Notes under the pieces: model-generated | The model's input: the letters and a program-made list of their open reading frames with translations, nothing else | What the model was told of the DNA's origin: nothing | The model's database searches: none | Translations under genes and position numbers: made by a program | Part shown: positions 19,435 through 29,600 of the stretch, in pieces | Layout of the letters: every line of letters starts with the position of its first letter | Numbering within the stretch: position 1 is the stretch's first letter | DNA from: Wenxinia marina DSM 24838 | GTDB taxonomy: Bacteria > Pseudomonadota > Alphaproteobacteria > Rhodobacterales > Rhodobacteraceae | Length of the DNA stretch: 64,000 bases | NCBI RefSeq assembly: GCF_000379485.1 | Contig: NZ_KB902284.1 | Location: 38,316 to 102,315 of the forward strand | Direction of reading: 5' to 3'

Positions 19435-20883
19435 TCAGTCCTTGAGGCTTTCCTCGCGCAGGCCGTCGGCGAGGAGGTTCAGGCCGAGGACGAGGGAGAG
19501 GAGGGCGAGCGCGGGGACGATCGCGGCGTGCGGGTAGATGGAGAGGAAGCGGCGGCCGTCGTTGATCGTGGTGCCCCAGTCCGGGCTCTCGGGCGGCAGG
19601 CCAAGGCCGAAGAAGCCGAGCGTGCCGAGGAGGATCGTGGTGTAGCCGATGCGCAGGCAGAAATCGACGATGAGGGGGCCGCGCGCGTTCGGCAGCATCT
19701 CCCACAGCATGATGTACCAGGGCCGCTCGCCCCGCGTCTGCGCCGCCGCCACGTAGTCGCGCGTGGCAAGGTCCAGCGCGAGGCCGCGGCCGATGCGGAA
19801 GACGGTGGGCGAGTTCACGAAGACGACGGAGACGAAGACGATGAGGATGCCGCCGGGGATGTTGAAGAGGTCGACGTCCGGATGGAGGAAGTTCACCGGC
19901 GTGCCGGGCTGGCTGACGAGCGAGAGGTAGAGCCAGCCGGTGACGGCAAGCGTGACGGCGAGGATCGGCCAGCGCTTGCGGCGGTCCGTGCGGTAGCGGG
20001 AATCGAGGAGGACGGCGAGGAAGAGGATCGGAAAGACGAAGAGGACCATCGCCATGAAAGAGGGGATGCCGGTCTGCACGATCTCGGGCGTGACCAGCAG
20101 GTAGAACAGCAGGATCACCGGAAAGGCGAGGACGAGGTTGGCGAGGAACGACAGGATCTGGTCGAGGCGGCCGCCGAAATAGGCCGCCGGCAGGCCGAGC
20201 GTGATCCCCACCATGAAGGCGAAGAGCGTGGCCAGCGGCGCGATCAGCACCACGATGGCCGACCCCGCGACCATCCGGCTGAAGACGTCGCGGGCGAGAT
20301 TGTCGCCGCCGAGCAGGTAGTGCGGCCAGGCGCCCTCGGGCGCCATCGCGACCGGCTCTCCGGGCAGGACGTTCTTCATACCGGACAGCTGCGACAGCGG
20401 GTCGTGGGTCGCGATCCAGCCGAAGGCGGTGAAGTAGAGCGCGGTGAAGACCCAGAACAGGACGAGGCCGAAGCCGATCATGCCGATGGTGGAGTCGAAG
20501 AGCCGGCCGAACAGGCCGAGCCGGCGGCGGAAGTGGATGGAGAGCGCGAAGACGAGGGCGAGCGAGATCCAGACCGGCGCGAAGCGGCGCGCCACCGCGC
20601 CGACGATGCCGGCGGACCCGTAGGGCATGAGCGCGCCCGCCACGATGTAGGCCAGCAGCACGGCGAGGAGCGCGAGCAGGGCGAAGCGGCCGGCCGTGTC
20701 GGCGAGGCCCCGCAGGCCCGTCGTCGCGACGAGCGTTCCGTCCGGACGGGGCCGCATCTGCGGCGCGGGCAGGAGCGAGGCGAGGACCTGGCCCGCCACG
20801 GCGAGGAGGAGCAGCGCCACCGAGACCCACAGGAGCGGGTTGAGCACGGTGCCGAGCGATCCGGTCCAGGTGAGCGCGTCCAT
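19435..20883 (-). CDS. ABC importer permease (DppC/OppC-like, extended)
   Basis: 482 residues, longer than the usual ~300. The N-terminal third adds extra membrane segments (PLLWVSVALLLLAVAGQVLA, FALLALLAVLLAYIVAGAL, FGLVLFWVFTALYFTAFGW). The core has HYLLGGDNLARDVFSRMVAG, the standard DppC entry. The EAA-type loop is in DYVAAAQTRGERPWYIML. It forms the membrane pore with the preceding permease. The start is 10 nt behind that gene's stop. Ends DGLREESLKD. Confidence 0.9.
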   Translation of the reverse strand: MDALTWTGSLGTVLNPLLWVSVALLLLAVAGQVLASLLPAPQMRPRPDGTLVATTGLRGLADTAGRFALLALLAVLLAYIVAGALMPYGSAGIVGAVARRFAPVWISLALVFALSIHFRRRLGLFGRLFDSTIGMIGFGLVLFWVFTALYFTAFGWIATHDPLSQLSGMKNVLPGEPVAMAPEGAWPHYLLGGDNLARDVFSRMVAGSAIVVLIAPLATLFAFMVGITLGLPAAYFGGRLDQILSFLANLVLAFPVILLFYLLVTPEIVQTGIPSFMAMVLFVFPILFLAVLLDSRYRTDRRKRWPILAVTLAVTGWLYLSLVSQPGTPVNFLHPDVDLFNIPGGILIVFVSVVFVNSPTVFRIGRGLALDLATRDYVAAAQTRGERPWYIMLWEMLPNARGPLIVDFCLRIGYTTILLGTLGFFGLGLPPESPDWGTTINDGRRFLSIYPHAAIVPALALLSLVLGLNLLADGLREESLKD

Positions 20884-20893
20884 GGAGCTTCCC

Positions 20894-21940
20894 TCAGCTG
20901 ATGCGGATGCGGGGGTTGAGGTAGACGTAGCCGATGTCCGAGATCAGCTGCGTCACCAAGACGACGAAGACGGACACGACCGACACGCCGAGCAGCAGCT
21001 CGATGTCGTTGTTGCCGGCGGCCTGCACCAGCGTCCAGCCGAAGCCCTTGTAGTTGAACAGGGTCTCCACGATGACGACGCCGTTCAGCAGCCACGGGAA
21101 CTGCAGCATGATGACCGTGAAGGGCGCGATCAGGGCGTTCCTCAGCGCGTGCCGCAGGACGATGTCGCGGAAGCGCACGCCCTTGAGCCGGGCGGTGCGG
21201 ATGTACTGGGCCGTCATGACCTCGGCCATCGACGCGCGGGTCATCCGGGCGATGTAGCCCATGCCGTAGAGCGCGATCGTCATCACCGGCAGGGTGAAGT
21301 TGACGAAGGTGATGTCCTCCATCGCCGAGGTGGCCGAGCCGTTGAACCAGCGCAGGCCGACGGCGGTCGAGGCGAAGACGGCGATGAAGACGACGCCCGA
21401 GACGTATTCCGGCGTCGCCGTCGTGGTGATCGCGAAGGTCGAGAGCGAGCGGTCGAGGCGCGAGCCCTCGCGCATGCCCGCCAGAACGCCGAGGAGGAGG
21501 GCGCCGGGCACCATCACCGCCATCACCCAGAACATGAGCTTGCCCGTCAGGGCGAGCGAGCGGGCGATGATCTCGCTCACCGGGGCGCGGAAGACGGTGG
21601 AATAGCCCCAGTCTCCCTGCAGGATGCCGCAGAAGCGGTCGGCCTCCTCCAGCGACTGGTCCTGCGCCACGCAGCGACCCGTGGGCGTTCCGTCCGCCGC
21701 CTCGCCGGTCCAGCCGGGCAGCACGCCGAGCCACTCGCCGTAGCGGACGAGGACCGGCTGGGCGTAGCCGTTGCGGGCCAGCCAGCTCTCGACCTCGGCG
21801 TCCGAGATCCGCACGCCGATCTCGGACTTGGCCACCTTCTCGAGGTTGGGGCCGAGGTTCGTCAGGAAGAACACGACGAAGGTCAGGCACAAGGCCGTCA
21901 GCAGCATCGTCAGGATGCGGCCGGCGATGAATCGCAGCAT
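20894..21940 (-). CDS. ABC importer permease (DppB/OppB-like)
   Basis: 348 residues starting with the typical DppB N-terminal helix (MLRFIAGRILTMLLTALCLT, then FVVFFLTNLGPN). Further membrane segments include LMFWVMAVMVPGALLLGVLA, and the EAA-loop is in AQYIRTARLKGVRFRDIVLR. A periplasmic insert at about 60-125 contains a Cys pair (CVAQDQ, FCGILQGDWGYS). It pairs with the extended permease downstream. It follows the binding-protein gene after 95 nt, which contain a hairpin. Confidence 0.92.
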   Translation of the reverse strand: MLRFIAGRILTMLLTALCLTFVVFFLTNLGPNLEKVAKSEIGVRISDAEVESWLARNGYAQPVLVRYGEWLGVLPGWTGEAADGTPTGRCVAQDQSLEEADRFCGILQGDWGYSTVFRAPVSEIIARSLALTGKLMFWVMAVMVPGALLLGVLAGMREGSRLDRSLSTFAITTTATPEYVSGVVFIAVFASTAVGLRWFNGSATSAMEDITFVNFTLPVMTIALYGMGYIARMTRASMAEVMTAQYIRTARLKGVRFRDIVLRHALRNALIAPFTVIMLQFPWLLNGVVIVETLFNYKGFGWTLVQAAGNNDIELLLGVSVVSVFVVLVTQLISDIGYVYLNPRIRIS

Positions 21941-21991
21941 TCCCGTGCCCCTGTTGCCGGCCGTCCGGCCCCGGTGTTCCCGTCGTTCGGC

Positions 21992-22027
21992 GCCCCGCCG
22001 GACCGCGACGACGCGGCCCGGCGGGGC
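21992..22027 (-). terminator. Intercistronic hairpin behind the binding-protein gene
   Basis: Arms GCCCCGCCGG (21992-22001) and CCGGCGGGGC (22018-22027) pair perfectly over 10 bp with a 16-nt loop, 8 nt after the stop of the substrate-binding gene. There is no T-run, so it probably stabilises or partially terminates the mRNA. This would give more binding protein than permease. Confidence 0.65.
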
Positions 22028-22035
22028 TCAGGCGA

Positions 22036-23688
22036 TCAGGCCTGGATCGCCCACTTGTAGTGGTGGTGCTCGAAGGTGGGATGCATCTCGGCGCCCATCA
22101 CCTCCGCCCGGTAGTGACGGTAGAGCGAGCGCCAGTAGGGCTGGATCACCACGCCGTCCGCGCGCAGCATCTCCTCCATCCGCGCCATCACCTCGCGCCG
22201 GGCGTCGGCGTCGGCGATGGAGCCGGCCTCGGCCAGCGCCGCGTCGAAGTCGGGGTTGCTGTAGGCGGTCTCGTTCCAGGCCACGCCGGACTTGTAGGCG
22301 AGGTTCATGATCTGCACGCCGAGCGGGCGCATGTTCCACTCGGTCGCCGAGAACGGGTAGGTCAGCCAGTCGTTCCAGAAGGTGGAGCCAGGCAGCACTG
22401 TGCGGGTGATGTTCACCCCCGCGTCGCGCAGTTGGGCCGCCACAGCGTCGCAGCTGGTCGCCTGCCAGGCATCGTCGATCGAGATCAGCTCGAACTCGGT
22501 CTCGGCGTGGCCGGCCGAGGTCAGCAGCTCCAGCGCCGCTTCGGGATCGTACTCCGCCGGGCCGATGTCCGCGTATTCGGGGTGGATCGGGCAGACGTGG
22601 TGGTTCTCGGCGACGACCCCGCGGTCATTGTAGCCGAGCTCGAGGACGATGTCGTTCGAGACCGCCATCTGCAGCGCGCGGCGCACGTCGACGTTGTCGT
22701 AGGGCGCGTTCGCCTGGTTGAAGCGGACGGTGATCGTAGAGGCGGTCACCACCTCGGACTCGGTCCAGCCGAGGGCGTTGAAGATCTCGATGAAGTCGCC
22801 GACCGACTGGTAGGTGATGTCGATCTCGCCGGATTCCACGGCCGAGACGACGGCGGCGGGATCGGTGCCGTAGTCGATGTACTCGATCCGGTCGAGGTAC
22901 GGGCCGCCGAACACCTCGGTCCCCCACCATTGGTGGTCGGGGTTCTTCACCAGCGTGACGCGCACGCCGATCTCGACCTCCTCGGGGATGTAGGGGCCGG
23001 TGCCGACCGGATTTTCGGAGGGGTCGCCCCCGGAATAGGACGGGTGCACCAGCGCCGCCGGGTAGTCGGCGGTGTTGACGATGATCGCGATGTCCGGCGC
23101 GCTGAGGTTCAGGACGATCGTGTGGTCGTCGACCGTCTCGATCGCCCCTTCGCGCAGCTGGTTGGTATCGGGATCGACCAGCGCGGCCATGCGGCCCGCC
23201 ATCGAGTTGCCCTCGACCGTGCCGTCGCACCAGCGGGTAATGTTGTAAACGACGTCCTCGGCCGTGAAGGGGTCGCCGTTGTTCCAGGTGACGCCCTGCC
23301 GGACGTTCAGGGTGAACTGCGTCGCGTCCTCGTTCGCCTCCCAGCTTTCCAGCAGCATCGGGGTGAGGGAGCCGTCGCGCTCGTACTGGACGAGGTATTC
23401 CAGCCAGCCGCGATAGACGTTGGCGATCTGGCTCCAGTCGGCGACGCGGGGATCCTTGAGCGCCCGGGTCTCCATCTCCATCCGGAGGGTGCCGCCCATC
23501 GGCTTGTCCTCCTGGGCGCGTGCCGGGGTCGGTACGCCGATCAGGCCGTAGGCCATCGGCGCGGCGAGGCCGAGGGCGGTGGCGCGGGTGAGGAACTCGC
23601 GCCGGCTGAGGCGGCCGGACTTCTCCTCTTCGGCGTACATGAGCGCGGCGGGATGCACGTCGGCGCGCACCTTGTCCTGATAGGTCAT
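22036..23688 (-). CDS. ABC importer substrate-binding protein (SBP_bac_5, Tat signal)
   Basis: 550 residues from ATG 23688, which has AGGGAG upstream; the longer frame above it is rejected. The N-terminus carries a twin-arginine motif (SGRLSRREFLTRATALGLAA), so export is probably by Tat with cofactors or folding in the cytoplasm. The mature protein has family signatures NVRQGVTWNNGDPFTAEDVV, GTGPYIPEEV and DNVDVRRALQMAVSND. It would capture peptides, nickel chelates or related solutes for the permeases. Substrate is unknown. Confidence 0.93.
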   Translation of the reverse strand: MTYQDKVRADVHPAALMYAEEEKSGRLSRREFLTRATALGLAAPMAYGLIGVPTPARAQEDKPMGGTLRMEMETRALKDPRVADWSQIANVYRGWLEYLVQYERDGSLTPMLLESWEANEDATQFTLNVRQGVTWNNGDPFTAEDVVYNITRWCDGTVEGNSMAGRMAALVDPDTNQLREGAIETVDDHTIVLNLSAPDIAIIVNTADYPAALVHPSYSGGDPSENPVGTGPYIPEEVEIGVRVTLVKNPDHQWWGTEVFGGPYLDRIEYIDYGTDPAAVVSAVESGEIDITYQSVGDFIEIFNALGWTESEVVTASTITVRFNQANAPYDNVDVRRALQMAVSNDIVLELGYNDRGVVAENHHVCPIHPEYADIGPAEYDPEAALELLTSAGHAETEFELISIDDAWQATSCDAVAAQLRDAGVNITRTVLPGSTFWNDWLTYPFSATEWNMRPLGVQIMNLAYKSGVAWNETAYSNPDFDAALAEAGSIADADARREVMARMEEMLRADGVVIQPYWRSLYRHYRAEVMGAEMHPTFEHHHYKWAIQA

Positions 23689-23880
23689 CGAATACTCCCT
23701 GTCGTCTTGTTCGGATTGCGTGCGGTCCTGCGCCCGGACCGTTGCCCGTCGGCGGTCAGGTCCCGTCATGGCGGCGTCGTCTGCGCGACGTCCGTGAACC
23801 CTTTTCGTCTCCCTCTCCGGGCACATTCCGCAATTTTTGGGCCGCGAGGTCAAACGAAAGGTTGATAACGGCCCTCTGGT

Positions 23881-24693
23881 TCAAGAGCGCCGGCCCGCAT
23901 CCTCGCGGCGGAAACCTGTCGGCGTCTGGCCCGTGGCCTTCTGGAACGAGCGGGTGAAATAGGCGGCCGAGCCGTAGCCGAGGTCGGCGGCGATCTTCTG
24001 GACCGGCGTGCGGGTCTCGCGCAGCAGCGTGCGCGCCTCGAACAGGATCCGGTCGTTGAGCAGCGCGTGGGCCGAGCGGCCGCAGGTCTGCCGGCAGGCG
24101 CGGCTGAGATGGGTGGGCGTCACGCCGAGGGATCGGGCGAGGCCGGCGATGGCCGGCTGGCGGCGGAAGTCGCGCTCGATCAGGTCGGAATAGGCCGCGA
24201 CGAGGCGGGCGGCCGCGCTCTGCTCGCGGGCGTCGGTGGCGGTCTCGGGATGTTCCTCCAGCTGGCGCTGGTAGAACACCGCGAGGAGGCCGAGGTGGTA
24301 GTGCGCGGCGCGGGCCGCGCCCGGACGGGGCGAGCGCAGCTCGCGCTCCATCTGGTCGATGATCTGCGCCGCTTCCTTCTGGGTGGCGACGTCGCGCAGG
24401 CGCAGGTGCACCGCCTCCTCCGGCCATTCGCGCGCCATGGCGTCGGGGATCGTCACCATAACCCCGTGCGACGTCGGCCCCAGCTCGTAGCCGTACATCG
24501 TGCGGGCCGGGATGAAGATCATGTTGTTGGGGCCGTAGCCGCGGGTGAGGCCGTTCACGGTGATCCGGCCCTGTCCCTTGTGGAACAGCATCAGCCGCGG
24601 GGTGGCGTGGGCGCGCATCGCCTCGGTCCGCCAGCGGCCCTGGGACGCGTTCATCGAGAGCGGCTGGAGGCCCAGCCGGTCGGTGGTGTGCAT
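23881..24693 (-). CDS. AraC-family transcriptional regulator
   Basis: 270 residues. The N-terminal cupin-like sensor (about 1-150) has MRAHATPRLMLFHKGQGRIT. The C-terminal ~100 residues hold two HTH motifs: IAGLARSLGVTPTHLSRACR and VQKIAADLGYGSAAYFTRSF, ending QKATGQTPTGFRRE. It lies 192 nt upstream of the ABC importer on the same strand and may control it in response to the transported compound. The start ATG 24693 follows a G-rich RBS. The longer frame upstream overlaps miaA and is rejected. Confidence 0.9.
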   Translation of the reverse strand: MHTTDRLGLQPLSMNASQGRWRTEAMRAHATPRLMLFHKGQGRITVNGLTRGYGPNNMIFIPARTMYGYELGPTSHGVMVTIPDAMAREWPEEAVHLRLRDVATQKEAAQIIDQMERELRSPRPGAARAAHYHLGLLAVFYQRQLEEHPETATDAREQSAAARLVAAYSDLIERDFRRQPAIAGLARSLGVTPTHLSRACRQTCGRSAHALLNDRILFEARTLLRETRTPVQKIAADLGYGSAAYFTRSFQKATGQTPTGFRREDAGRRS

Positions 24694-24800
24694 GTCTGTC
24701 CCCCCGGACGGCTGCGTCTCGTTCGATAAGTGCAAGTGTCGCGGGGCATCTGCCCGTGTGACAATGGCCAAAATCGGGACGAAACGCGAAAAGCTGGGGA

Positions 24801-25688
24801 TCAGGCTGTGGATAAGTCGACGCGGCGCCAGTCGCCCATGCGGGCGCGGAACCACGTCCGCTGCCGCTTGGCATAGCGGCGGGTCTGGATCAGCGCGGAC
24901 TCGCGGGCGTCCTCGAGGGTCGTCTCGCCGCCCAGGAAAGCGATCAGCTCGCGCGCGCCGATGGCTTTCGACGACAGGAGTGCAGGGTCCCATCGCGGCC
25001 GCATCGCCCGCGCCTCGTCCAGCGCGCCGCCGGACAGCATCGCGTCGAACCGGCGGACGAGCCGCGGCTCCAGCCAGTCCTTTGGCGCGCCGAGTACCAG
25101 CCGCTCGGCCGCCTCCGGTGGCAGCAGCGGCGGCGGCGTCTCGGCCTGCCACTCGGCAAGACCGCGGCCGGTGGCGCGGCGCACCTCCCACGCCCGCTGC
25201 ACGCGGGCGCGATTGGCCAGGTCGATCCCGCCCGCGGTGCGGGCATCGAGACCGGCGACGAGGGCGGGCAGGGGCAGGGCGTCCGCCTCGGCCCGGACCT
25301 CCGCGGGGACGGGCGGGATCTCGGCAAGGCCCTCGGTCAGAGCCGAGAGGTAGAGGCCGGTGCCGCCGACCACGATGGGCCGGCTGCCGCCGTCCAGAAG
25401 AGGGCGCACTTCGCGCAGCCAGTGGCCGACGGAGTAGGGCGCGTCATGGGGCAGGTGGCCGTACAGCGCATGGGGCGCGCGTGCGCGGTCCGCCGCGGAG
25501 GGCTGGGCCGTCAGCACCTCCCATCCGGCGAAGACCTGCAGCGCGTCGGCGTTCACCACCGTGCCGCCGGCCCGTTCGGCGATCCTGAGCGCAAGCGCCG
25601 ACTTGCCGCTCGCCGTCGGCCCGGCGATCAGCACCGGCCGCCCCTCCGGCAGCCCGTCGATCCAGCGGTCGATTTCCGCCGCTTCCAT
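24801..25688 (-). CDS. miaA: tRNA dimethylallyltransferase
   Basis: 295 residues from ATG 25688. It transfers the dimethylallyl group from DMAPP to A37 of tRNAs that read UNN codons. Motifs: P-loop [42 protein letters not shown], and the tRNA-binding region [16 protein letters not shown], then [14 protein letters not shown]. The gene is divergent from pyrH with 67 nt between. A possible alternative start 18 codons upstream adds no conserved sequence. Confidence 0.96.
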   Translation of the reverse strand: MEAAEIDRWIDGLPEGRPVLIAGPTASGKSALALRIAERAGGTVVNADALQVFAGWEVLTAQPSAADRARAPHALYGHLPHDAPYSVGHWLREVRPLLDGGSRPIVVGGTGLYLSALTEGLAEIPPVPAEVRAEADALPLPALVAGLDARTAGGIDLANRARVQRAWEVRRATGRGLAEWQAETPPPLLPPEAAERLVLGAPKDWLEPRLVRRFDAMLSGGALDEARAMRPRWDPALLSSKAIGARELIAFLGGETTLEDARESALIQTRRYAKRQRTWFRARMGDWRRVDLSTA

Positions 25689-25755
25689 GCGCCCCCCGCA
25701 TTGAACCCCCCGGCCTTTTCCGACATTTTCCGCGCCGGGCAAACAGGGGGACGCG

Positions 25756-26478
25756 ATGAACGACGCACAGACGAGGTTCCGGCGGGTCCTGCTGAAGATC
25801 TCGGGCGAGGCGCTGATGGGCGACCAGGGCTACGGCCTGCATCCGCCCACCGTCCAGCGCATCGCCCGCGAGGTGAAGAGCGTGCACGACCTCGGCGTCG
25901 AGATCTGCATGGTGATCGGCGGCGGCAACATCTTTCGCGGGCTGGCCGGCAGCGCGCAGGGGATGGAGCGCACGACGGCCGATTACATGGGGATGCTGGC
26001 GACGGTGATGAACGCGCTCGCCATGCAATCCTCGCTGGAGGACCTGGGCGTCTACACCCGCGTCATCAGCGCGATCCCGATGGATCAGGTGTGCGAGCCC
26101 TACATCCGCCGCCGCGCCGTCCGGCACCTCGAGAAGAAGCGGGTCTGCATCTTCGCCGCCGGCACCGGCAACCCGTACTTCACCACCGACACCGCCGCGA
26201 CGCTGCGCGCCAACGAGATGAGCTGCGAGGCGATCTTCAAGGGCACCAAGGTCGACGGCGTCTACGACAAGGATCCCAAGAAGTTCCCGGACGCCCGGCG
26301 CTACGATCGGGTCACCTACAACGAGGTTTTGACGAAGAACCTCGGCGTGATGGACGCCAGCGCCATCGCGCTCGCCCGCGACAACGACCTGCCGATCATC
26401 GTCTTCTCGCTGGACGAGCCGGGCGGGTTCAAGGGAATCCTCGCGGGCGAAGGCACTTTCACCACCGTCCACGGATAG
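25756..26478 (+). CDS. pyrH: UMP kinase
   Basis: 240 residues of the amino-acid-kinase fold: [66 protein letters not shown] and [19 protein letters not shown]. It makes UDP from UMP for nucleic acids, peptidoglycan and LPS precursors. In most proteobacteria pyrH is followed directly by frr. Here a large nuclease gene lies between them. rpsB-tsf, usually just upstream of pyrH, is 33 kb away in this genome. Confidence 0.97.
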   Translation: MNDAQTRFRRVLLKISGEALMGDQGYGLHPPTVQRIAREVKSVHDLGVEICMVIGGGNIFRGLAGSAQGMERTTADYMGMLATVMNALAMQSSLEDLGVYTRVISAIPMDQVCEPYIRRRAVRHLEKKRVCIFAAGTGNPYFTTDTAATLRANEMSCEAIFKGTKVDGVYDKDPKKFPDARRYDRVTYNEVLTKNLGVMDASAIALARDNDLPIIVFSLDEPGGFKGILAGEGTFTTVHG

Positions 26479-26498
26479 GGCACCGGCCGCCGATTTTT

Positions 26499-26510
26499 GA
26501 CCAACTGGTC
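26499..26510. promoter_or_regulatory. Palindrome upstream of the nuclease gene
   Basis: GACCA-AC-TGGTC is a 12-bp inverted repeat flanked by TTTT on the left and GAAA on the right, 119 bp upstream of the nuclease start codon. The left flank TTTTGACCA is identical to one half-site region of the lux-box-like palindrome at 62298-62317 (read on the minus strand). It could be an operator. The role is inferred. Confidence 0.4.
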
Positions 26511-26629
26511 GAAATCCGCCGATCCGAACCTGCTGACCTCGGGTCAACAGGACCTGACGTCGCGTGCGCGTTACGCAAGCCATGTTCCAGAACAAGGCGA
26601 CGCGAGACAGGCAGCAGGGAGATCACACC

Positions 26630-29600
26630 ATGCCGGCGACCGATCTGATCATCTCGGAATACATCGAGGGATCCGGCCTCAACAAGGCCATCGAAATCTT
26701 CAACGGGACCGGCGCGACGATCGACCTGTCGCTCTACACCCTCGAGCTCTATTCGAACGGCAGTTCCTCGGTCAGCCAGTCGGTGCAGCTGGAGGGCACG
26801 CTCGCCGACGGCGAAGTCCACGTCCTGGCCCATTCCGGCGCCTCGGCCGAGATCCTCGCCCAAGCGGATCAGATCAGCGGGTCCGTCATAAACTTCAACG
26901 GCGACGATGCGGTCGTGCTCCGGCGGGGCACTACGGTGATCGACGCGTTCGGTCAGGTCGGCGTCGATCCCGGCTCTGAGTGGCCGGACGGCAACTCGGC
27001 AAACCAGACGCTCATCCGCAGCGAGATCGTGGCGTCGGGCGACAGCGACCCCTCCGATCCGTTCGACACCTCGGCCGAGTGGATCGTCCTGCCGCAGGAC
27101 GACATCTCGGATCTCGGCCGTCACACGTTCACCGGCGGCAGCGGACCGGCGCCGGAGCCGCAGATCGTCATCACCGAGATCCTGCAGAATCCCAGCGCCG
27201 TGTCCGACGACAACGGCGAGTGGTTCGAGATCCACAACGCCGGCAGCGCCTCGGTGAACCTCTCGGGCTGGACCATCTCGGACAACGGCAGCGATTCCCA
27301 CGTGATCGCCGGCGATCTCGTCGTGGCGCCCGGCGCGTACGCCGTGCTCGGCCGCAACGGCGATACCGCGACCAATGGCGGCGTCGCCGTGGACTACGTC
27401 TACGGTTCGATCGCGCTCGCAAATTCCGATGACGAGATCGTGCTGACCGACGCCGAGGGGATCGAACGCGACCGGGTCGAGTACGACGGCGGTCCGGCCT
27501 TCCCCGACCCGGCAGGCGCCTCGATGGCGCTGGACGATCCCGCGCTCGACAATTCCGACGCCGCGAACTGGTCGGTTTCGACCGCGATGTTCGGAGACGG
27601 CGACAAGGGCACGCCCGGCGCCGCCAACGTGACGCCGCCGCCGCCGGTGGAGCCGGTGCTGGCGATGATCCACGAGGTCCAGGGCGACGTCGGAACCGGC
27701 GACGGCGCGGTGACCGGGATCGACGACGTCAGCCCCCTGTTCGGTGAGCGGGTGACGGTGACGGCCATCGTGACCGCCGACTTCCAGCACGGGCTGCTGG
27801 GCTCGATGGGCGATTTCGACGGCTTCTACCTGCAGGAAGAGGACAGCGACGCGGACGACTCGGTCGCGACATCCGAGGGCATCTTCGTCTACGACGGCAC
27901 CTCGACGAGCCGGGTCGACGTGGCGGTGGGCGATCAGGTCCGCGTGACCGGCACCGTGGGCGAGAACTTCGGCCAGACGCAGATCAGCGACGTCGTGGTC
28001 GAGGTGCTTTCCAGCGGCAACGCGCTGCCGACCTCGGTCGCCGTCGAGTTTCCGGTCGCGAACGTCATGATCGACGACGGCGGGAATTATGTCGCGAACC
28101 TCGAAGCTTACGAGGGGATGCTCATCGACGTGCCGCAGTCGATGGTGGTGACCGAGCTGTTCGACCTCGACCGCTACGGCAACTACGTCGTCGCCGACCA
28201 GCGCTACGAGCAGTTCACGCAGAACAACGCCCCCTCCGTCGAGGGCTACGACGCGCATCTCCGGGACGTCGCGAGGGGCTCTCTCTGGATCGACGACGGG
28301 CAGTCCGTGCAGAATCCCGAGACGTTGCGGGTCGTCGACGGGAACGACTACGCCCTCAGCTCGGACGACACGTTCCGGATGGGCGACACGCAGACCGCGC
28401 TGACCGGCGTGCTGGGCTACCAGTTCGACGAGTTCCGCATCCAGGTGCCCACGGGCGAGTACGGCGACGCCAACCCCCGCCCCGAGACGCCCGAAGAGCT
28501 GGGCGGCAACTTCCGCGCCGCCAGCATCAACGTGCTGAACTTCTTCACCACGCTCGACGTCTTTCCCGACACGCCGGATGACGACGTCGGTCCCGACGGA
28601 CAGCAGCAGGAACCGCGGGGTGCCGACACCAACCCGCAGAACGCCGTCGAGGGCGTCGGTCCGACGGACGAGTACGACCGCCAGCTGGCCAAGCTCGCCT
28701 CCGCCATCCACGAGATGGACGTCGACGTGATGGGTCTTCTGGAGATCGAGAACGACTTCCTCGACGGAGGCGTCGCGCCGGGCGATCAGTCGGCGCAGGG
28801 CGACCGCGGGATCGCGGCCGCGGCCCTCGTCGAGGCGCTCAACGACCTGGCCGGGGCCGAGGTGTACGCCTTCGCCGATCCGGGGCAGGAGTTCGTCGGC
28901 ACCGATGCCATCGCCACCGCGCTGCTCTTTCGCACCGACCGGGTGGTGCCGGTGGGCGACATGGCGATCCTCGACAGCGCCGCCTTCCTCGACCCGCTGA
29001 ACACCGGGCAGGACCGCAACCGCGCCGCCATCACCCAGACCTTCGAGGACATCGAGACCGGGCAGATGCTGAACGTGTCGGTCAATCACCTCAAGTCCAA
29101 GGGCTCCGACGCGGGCGGCGAGGGCGACGCCGACATCAGCGACGGGGCGGGGGCGTCCAACGCGACCCGGACCGCCGCGGCCGAGGCCCTGACCGAGTGG
29201 CTCGCCTCCGACCCGACGGGGCAGGGCGCCGAGCGCACGCTCGTCCTCGGCGACTTCAACGCCTACGCCCGGGAGCAGCCGATCGAGGTGATCGAGGATG
29301 CGGGCTACGCGAACCTTGGCCTGCTGGACGATCCGGACGCCTATTCCTACGTCTTCGACGGCCAGACGGGCACGCTCGACTACGCGTTCGCGAACGATGC
29401 GCTGGCCGACGATTTCGTCGGCGCCACCGAGTGGCACATCAACGCGGACGAGGCCGACGCCCTCGACTACAACCTCGAATTCGGGCGCGATCCGGACCTC
29501 TACGACGGCGGTTCGTCGTCGCGCTACTCGGACCACGACCCGATCCTCGTCGCCTTCGATCTGGAGTCGGTGTTCAACATGATCGCCGGCACCGGAGGCC

